In this document: positions 60,501 through 64,000 of the stretch, in pieces
Position numbering within the stretch: the stretch's first letter is position 1
Layout of the letters: each line of letters opens with the position of its first letter
Program-made: the position numbers and the translations under genes
DNA from: Lachnospiraceae bacterium
GTDB taxonomy: Bacteria > Bacillota > Clostridia > Lachnospirales > Lachnospiraceae
Direction: 5' to 3'
NCBI GenBank assembly: GCA_900771195.1
Contig: CAAGMZ010000020.1
Location: forward strand, 62,001 to 126,000
DNA length: 64,000 nucleotides
Notes under the pieces: model-generated
What the model was told of the DNA's origin: nothing
Seen by the model: the letters and a program-made list of their open reading frames with translations, nothing else
The model's database searches: none

Positions 60501-61586
60501 TTACATAATTCTCACATAAAAATTCTGTCCTGTTTCCCTGATCAGCCCCTTGAGCTCGAGCCCCAGAACAGCTGTCAACACCTTATCCGGCCCGATTCCC
60601 GTCTCCCTCACAAGCGAATCCAGGCTGCGGGGTGCAAAATTCAATAATTGAGTATACAGCAACTTTTCATCTTGCGCAAGTGTAATATTTAATTTTTTAT
60701 TCGTTTCTGATGCATAAATTTCCATTTCCTGCAGGATATCCTCATATCCCGCCACTATCTGTGCCCCCTGTGCAATCAGTCTGTTGCAACCAAGACTGTC
60801 CGGGTCCCCGATTCTCCCGGGCACGGCATATACCTGCCTGTTCTGTTCCAATGCCTGCGCAACCGTTATCAGCGAGCCGCTGTGTTCACCTGCCTCAACC
60901 ACTATAACGCTGTCTGCAAGTCCGCTTATAATGCGGTTTCGTAGCGGAAACATTCCCGGGTTTGTAGGGGTGCCTGCAGGAAATTCCGAAATAACTCCTC
61001 CTTTATTAAGTATGTCACAATATATGTTAAAATTCTGCTTTGGATAACATATATCAGCGCCTCCCGCAAGCACCGCATATGTATTTCCCCCTGCGTAAAC
61101 TGCTCCGCGATGTGCCTCCTTGTCTATTCCAAGCGCCATTCCGCTTATAACCTCAACTCCGTTTGCTGCCATAAGTCTTCCAAGCTCACCGGCCACAGCC
61201 CTTCCATACTCCGAGCAGTTTCTTGAGCCCACTATGGCAACTGCCTTTTTGCCGGCATCCGGAAGCTTTCCGAGATAATAAAGCACATTAGGCCTGTCAT
61301 ACAGCTCAAGCAGCCTGTCCGGATAATCCTCATCACATGGAAAAACACACCTCATACTCCCACTTAAAAATTCCTCGTATTTTCTGAAAATTTCTTCCCG
61401 CAGCTTTTTATCCGCAATACGCTCCGTATCTGAAGACTTTATTCCCTCAACAGACAAAAGTTCCGCTGTCCCCGCATTGTACACTTCCTCCGGATTGTCC
61501 CCGAAAGCCTTTAAAAGCCTTCTCACTCTGATATTTCCTATTCCCGGTATATTATTTATCCAAAACCAGTATTTCCTGTCTGTCAC
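60501..61586 (-). CDS. dprA: DNA processing protein DprA
   Basis: Rossmann-fold protein of 361 residues that protects incoming single-stranded DNA and loads RecA during transformation. Motifs VGSRNCSEYGR, SGMALGIDKEAHRGA and FPLRNRIISGLAD are present, with a winged C-terminal domain (SLDSLVRETGI). GTG start at 61586 preceded by GGGGGAGG. The order yifB-dprA-topA is conserved in Firmicutes and does not by itself show competence. Confidence 0.95.
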   Translation of the reverse strand: MTDRKYWFWINNIPGIGNIRVRRLLKAFGDNPEEVYNAGTAELLSVEGIKSSDTERIADKKLREEIFRKYEEFLSGSMRCVFPCDEDYPDRLLELYDRPNVLYYLGKLPDAGKKAVAIVGSRNCSEYGRAVAGELGRLMAANGVEVISGMALGIDKEAHRGAVYAGGNTYAVLAGGADICYPKQNFNIYCDILNKGGVISEFPAGTPTNPGMFPLRNRIISGLADSVIVVEAGEHSGSLITVAQALEQNRQVYAVPGRIGDPDSLGCNRLIAQGAQIVAGYEDILQEMEIYASETNKKLNITLAQDEKLLYTQLLNFAPRSLDSLVRETGIGPDKVLTAVLGLELKGLIRETGQNFYVRIM

Positions 61587-61588
61587 AG

Positions 61589-63097
61589 TTACCTCCCCCT
61601 GTATCCCACAGCCTCTGCCATATGATGCTCATCTATCCGCTCTGCCCCCTCAATATCTGCTATCGTACGGGCAACCCGCACTGTCCTGTAATAGCTTCTT
61701 GCACTCATACCAAGCTTGTCAAAAGCACATTTAAGCAAATCACGGGCTTCCCCGGTCATTGGACAGAACCTTTTGATATCCTTCGGTAAGAGCCTTGAAT
61801 TCATTGAGAAGCTCTCTCCCTTATATCTTTTTCTCTGTATTTTGGCCGCCTCCCGGACTTTTTCACGCATATAGCCTTCCGTATATTTTCCGTCCTCTCT
61901 GCCGGCTATATCGTCATAGCTGATTCTTGGGGCCTGGATGCACATATCAATCCTGTCCATTATGGGCCGGCTTATCCTGCCAAAATACCTCTCAATATCC
62001 ATACTGCTGCACCGGCATTTCGTCCTGTCCGGATAAAATCCGCATTTGCAGGGATTCATGGCAGCAACAAGCATAAAATCAGCCGGATACTCAACTGATG
62101 TCCGAAGTCTGTTTATCGTTATATGCCCGCACTCAAGCGGCTCCCTGAGTGCCTCCACCGCCTGAGGACTGAACAGATTGAATTCATCGAGAAAAAGAAC
62201 ACCGTGTTCGGCGAGACTCATCTCCCCGGGTGCCGGGCTTGCCCCTCCGCCCGTAAGCGCAGCCCTTCCGATGGAATGGTGTGGTGCCCTGAACGGCCTG
62301 TCCTTCACAAAACTCCTGCTGTCCGAAAGCATTCCCGCCACGCTGTATATCTGCGATATTTCCAGCTGTTCATCTCTTGACAACGGAGGCATTATACCTG
62401 TTATTGCAGATGCGCTCATGCTCTTGCCCGAACCCGGCGGACCTATTATCAGAATATTGTGCATGGCAGCGGCAGCTATCATCATGGCTCTTTTTAGTGC
62501 CTGCTGTCCCCGTATTTCATCGAATCCGACCCTTTCCGATAAATCATCGGTATTTTCGTCAGCTTTTTCATCGTGTGCACGCTCATGACCTGTCCTTAAG
62601 AATTCGACACACTCCTTAAGGCTTTTCACCCCTGTGACATGAACATTTTCCACATATTCCGCCTCTCTTCTGTTGCCCTCCGGTACGATGAACCTTTTAA
62701 ATCCTGCCTTAGCGCCCTGCATCACCATCGGAAGTATGGCGTTTACCGGGCTGACACTGCCATCAAGCCCCAGTTCTCCCATAATTACTGTGTCCTGTAA
62801 ATTTTCCTGACTGATTACACCGGCACCGCAAAGAACAGCAGCACTGACCGCAAGGTCATAATGCGTTCCATCCTTACGCACCTGCGCAGGTGACAGATTC
62901 ACGGTAATTTTCGCCGGACGCAGATTGATTCCCGAATTCCGTATGGCTGTCCGCACACGCTCCCTTGCCTCTCTCGCAGTCCCTGACAGATTTCCTGTCA
63001 TCTCAAAACACGGGATTCCCGCCGAAATATCGGCCTCAACTTCAATTAATTCAGCCCTGATTCCCGTAACAGAAGCCGAATACGCCTTTCCCAGCAT
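61589..63097 (-). CDS. YifB/ComM-family Mg-chelatase-like AAA+ ATPase
   Basis: Protein of 502 residues. An N-terminal Lon-protease-like fold (about 1-170), then an AAA+ domain with Walker A IIGPPGSGKSMSA, Walker B HGVLFLDEFN, and a C-terminal helical segment. A Cys pair in NPCKCGFYPDRTKCRC forms the zinc-like insert. ComM of this family is a helicase assisting branch migration in transformation; other members' roles are unclear. AGGAGG lies 11 bases before the ATG. Confidence 0.9.
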   Translation of the reverse strand: MLGKAYSASVTGIRAELIEVEADISAGIPCFEMTGNLSGTAREARERVRTAIRNSGINLRPAKITVNLSPAQVRKDGTHYDLAVSAAVLCGAGVISQENLQDTVIMGELGLDGSVSPVNAILPMVMQGAKAGFKRFIVPEGNRREAEYVENVHVTGVKSLKECVEFLRTGHERAHDEKADENTDDLSERVGFDEIRGQQALKRAMMIAAAAMHNILIIGPPGSGKSMSASAITGIMPPLSRDEQLEISQIYSVAGMLSDSRSFVKDRPFRAPHHSIGRAALTGGGASPAPGEMSLAEHGVLFLDEFNLFSPQAVEALREPLECGHITINRLRTSVEYPADFMLVAAMNPCKCGFYPDRTKCRCSSMDIERYFGRISRPIMDRIDMCIQAPRISYDDIAGREDGKYTEGYMREKVREAAKIQRKRYKGESFSMNSRLLPKDIKRFCPMTGEARDLLKCAFDKLGMSARSYYRTVRVARTIADIEGAERIDEHHMAEAVGYRGR

Positions 63098-63142
63098 CTA
63101 AAAATCAACTCCTCCTGTAATTGTGAAATAAATAAAAATCGG

Positions 63143-63173
63143 ATTATAAGCGAACCGCTTAAAGAATATAAAA
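63143..63173 (-). promoter_or_regulatory. Candidate promoter upstream of yifB
   Basis: On the minus strand TATAAT (63143-63148) lies about 45 bases before the yifB ATG, with a weak TATATT-like -35 at the proper distance. It also follows a small AAGCG/CGCTT hairpin. Tentative. Confidence 0.35.
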
Positions 63174-63207
63174 AGGATGCCATTATCGTATCACGGTAAT
63201 GACATCC
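63170..63207 (-). terminator. Terminator of the gene at 63241
   Basis: On the minus strand GGATGTCATTACCG pairs with CGATAATGGCATCC (14 bp, allowing G-U) around five bases, followed by TTTTTAT. About 35 bp after the stop codon of the unrecognised gene. Confidence 0.85.
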
Positions 63208-63240
63208 TGTAAACACATTGAATTATTAAATTTTTATAAA

Positions 63241-63975
63241 TCAGTCAAGCTGATGTACATCTCTTTGAAGGAACTTAAGCGTGGTTGTAGCTTTAACCTG
63301 ATACTTTATCAGATCCATTTCCATGATTGTCGGAAGTACAAACTTAAGCTCAAGCTGTCTTGAAAGGAAAGCCGTATACGCTTCCGAGGTACGGTCTAAC
63401 ACATAATAGCCGTCAACCCTTGTGATTGAGCCATCAGAAGTAACCGTTGTCTTCGTAAGAGAATAGTCTCCTCTGTCCAGAGTTGTATCCACACCTGAAA
63501 TAATCGTGTGAAGTTCACAATCATCAAAGTATATGGAACCCGCATCTGCACCGATAATCTCACCGTAGAAGTATATCTTAATCTCACCCTTGTCAGTATC
63601 ATCCACAAGATTATACATTACATCCTGATAATTCACATAATATGAGCCATGCGGAACATCATAATAATTAGGATTCGCAGGGTCCGTAATCGATTCAACA
63701 AATGTCGGATCAGGATACAGCTGTATTCTCTTGGATGAACCGATTCTGTCAGCATAGGCTGTTGTAGCACCATCCTGTTCAGCATGGGTGAACTTTGCCT
63801 CCGGAGGAAGCAGATAATCGGATGCATCAAGTCCCAGAAGATAATCATTCATGAAATAGAACGAATCCTTGATATCACCCAGTCTGTAACTGGCCGCCGG
63901 ATCATCATTTAGACTGAAACCGGAATCAGGCTTAAAAATCATCATGGAACGTCCACTGTTTTTGTTGGTGTTCAT
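63241..63975 (-). CDS. Unrecognised protein, possibly 5'-truncated by the window edge
   Basis: At least 244 residues from an ATG at 63975. Rich in Asp, Tyr and Thr, with alternating beta-type stretches (KGEIKIYFYGEIIGAD, DYSLTKTTVTSDGSI) and no clear membrane segment or signal peptide at this start. GGAG lies eight bases upstream. The frame stays open to the window edge (reading QIYNGVIG before the ATG), so the real protein may be larger. The composition recalls beta-rich surface or structural proteins, but I assign no function. It has its own terminator, so it is not part of the yifB operon. Confidence 0.6.
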   Translation of the reverse strand: MNTNKNSGRSMMIFKPDSGFSLNDDPAASYRLGDIKDSFYFMNDYLLGLDASDYLLPPEAKFTHAEQDGATTAYADRIGSSKRIQLYPDPTFVESITDPANPNYYDVPHGSYYVNYQDVMYNLVDDTDKGEIKIYFYGEIIGADAGSIYFDDCELHTIISGVDTTLDRGDYSLTKTTVTSDGSITRVDGYYVLDRTSEAYTAFLSRQLELKFVLPTIMEMDLIKYQVKATTTLKFLQRDVHQLD

Positions 63976-64000
63976 ACCAATAACTCCATTATATATCTGA

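Noticed and set aside
1..64000. tRNA, rRNA, insertion sequences, prophage or restriction-modification genes
   Set aside because: Looked for by eye on both strands; no cloverleaf, rRNA, transposase, integrase or methyltransferase was recognised.

Overview
This window looks like chromosomal DNA of a motile, butyrate-forming Firmicute of the Lachnospiraceae type (Lachnospira/Eubacterium/Roseburia-like). The evidence is a single low-GC Gram-positive style fla/che operon with FliY, CheC, CheD, FapA and sigma-28; CodY next to it; phosphotransbutyrylase and butyrate kinase; a group-B-like [FeFe] hydrogenase; and strong AGGAGG Shine-Dalgarno sites with TTGACA/TATAAT promoters. The family assignment is inference from gene content. 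No rRNA, tRNA, CRISPR array or insertion sequence was seen.

Layout. 1-1709 (minus): a 4-alpha-glucanotransferase whose reading frame continues without a stop into glycogen phosphorylase and off the edge. 1776-4724 (minus): a tightly overlapping zinc operon, zur-znuA-znuC-znuB. 4907-8383 (plus): ptb, buk and an [FeFe] hydrogenase, divergent from zur. 8384-8973: a gene-free region of large palindromes and 33-bp tandem repeats. 8974-12143 (minus): a rhodanese-TtcA fusion, then an SOS-type unit (LexA-like box, Y-family polymerase, YolD-like partner). 12144-12762: a gene-free region with the SOS promoter, a 217-bp MITE-like palindrome, the tsf terminator and another large palindrome. 12763-14489 (minus): rpsB-tsf. 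14636-20278 (minus): an ArAE/HAD-like fusion, a cadmium/zinc efflux operon (ArsR, small HMA protein, P1B ATPase) and an NhaC antiporter. 20450-23269 (plus): a GT2, a small membrane protein and a GT39/PMT-like membrane protein, probably a polyprenyl-linked sugar transfer unit.

23347-57457 (minus): a 34-kb unidirectional motility operon of about 40 genes, flgB to an MltG-like protein, covering rod, MS ring, C ring, export gate, ATPase, hook, motor, chemotaxis core and sigma-28. Hook-filament junction, flagellin, cap and cheR genes are not in the window. 57635-63097 (minus): yifB-dprA-topA-codY, directly upstream of the motility operon. 63241 to the edge (minus): an unrecognised protein.

The most unusual items are: (1) a family of structured palindromes placed 2-10 bp after stop codons, with compensatory base changes and a fixed orientation relative to the upstream gene; (2) the MalQ-GlgP fusion that still carries a perfect Shine-Dalgarno site at the join; (3) a membrane ArAE domain fused to a HAD-like domain that has lost catalytic residues; (4) a LexA-like box over a textbook promoter for the Y-family polymerase; and (5) three promoters whose -35 hexamers contain the TGA stop codon of the preceding gene.
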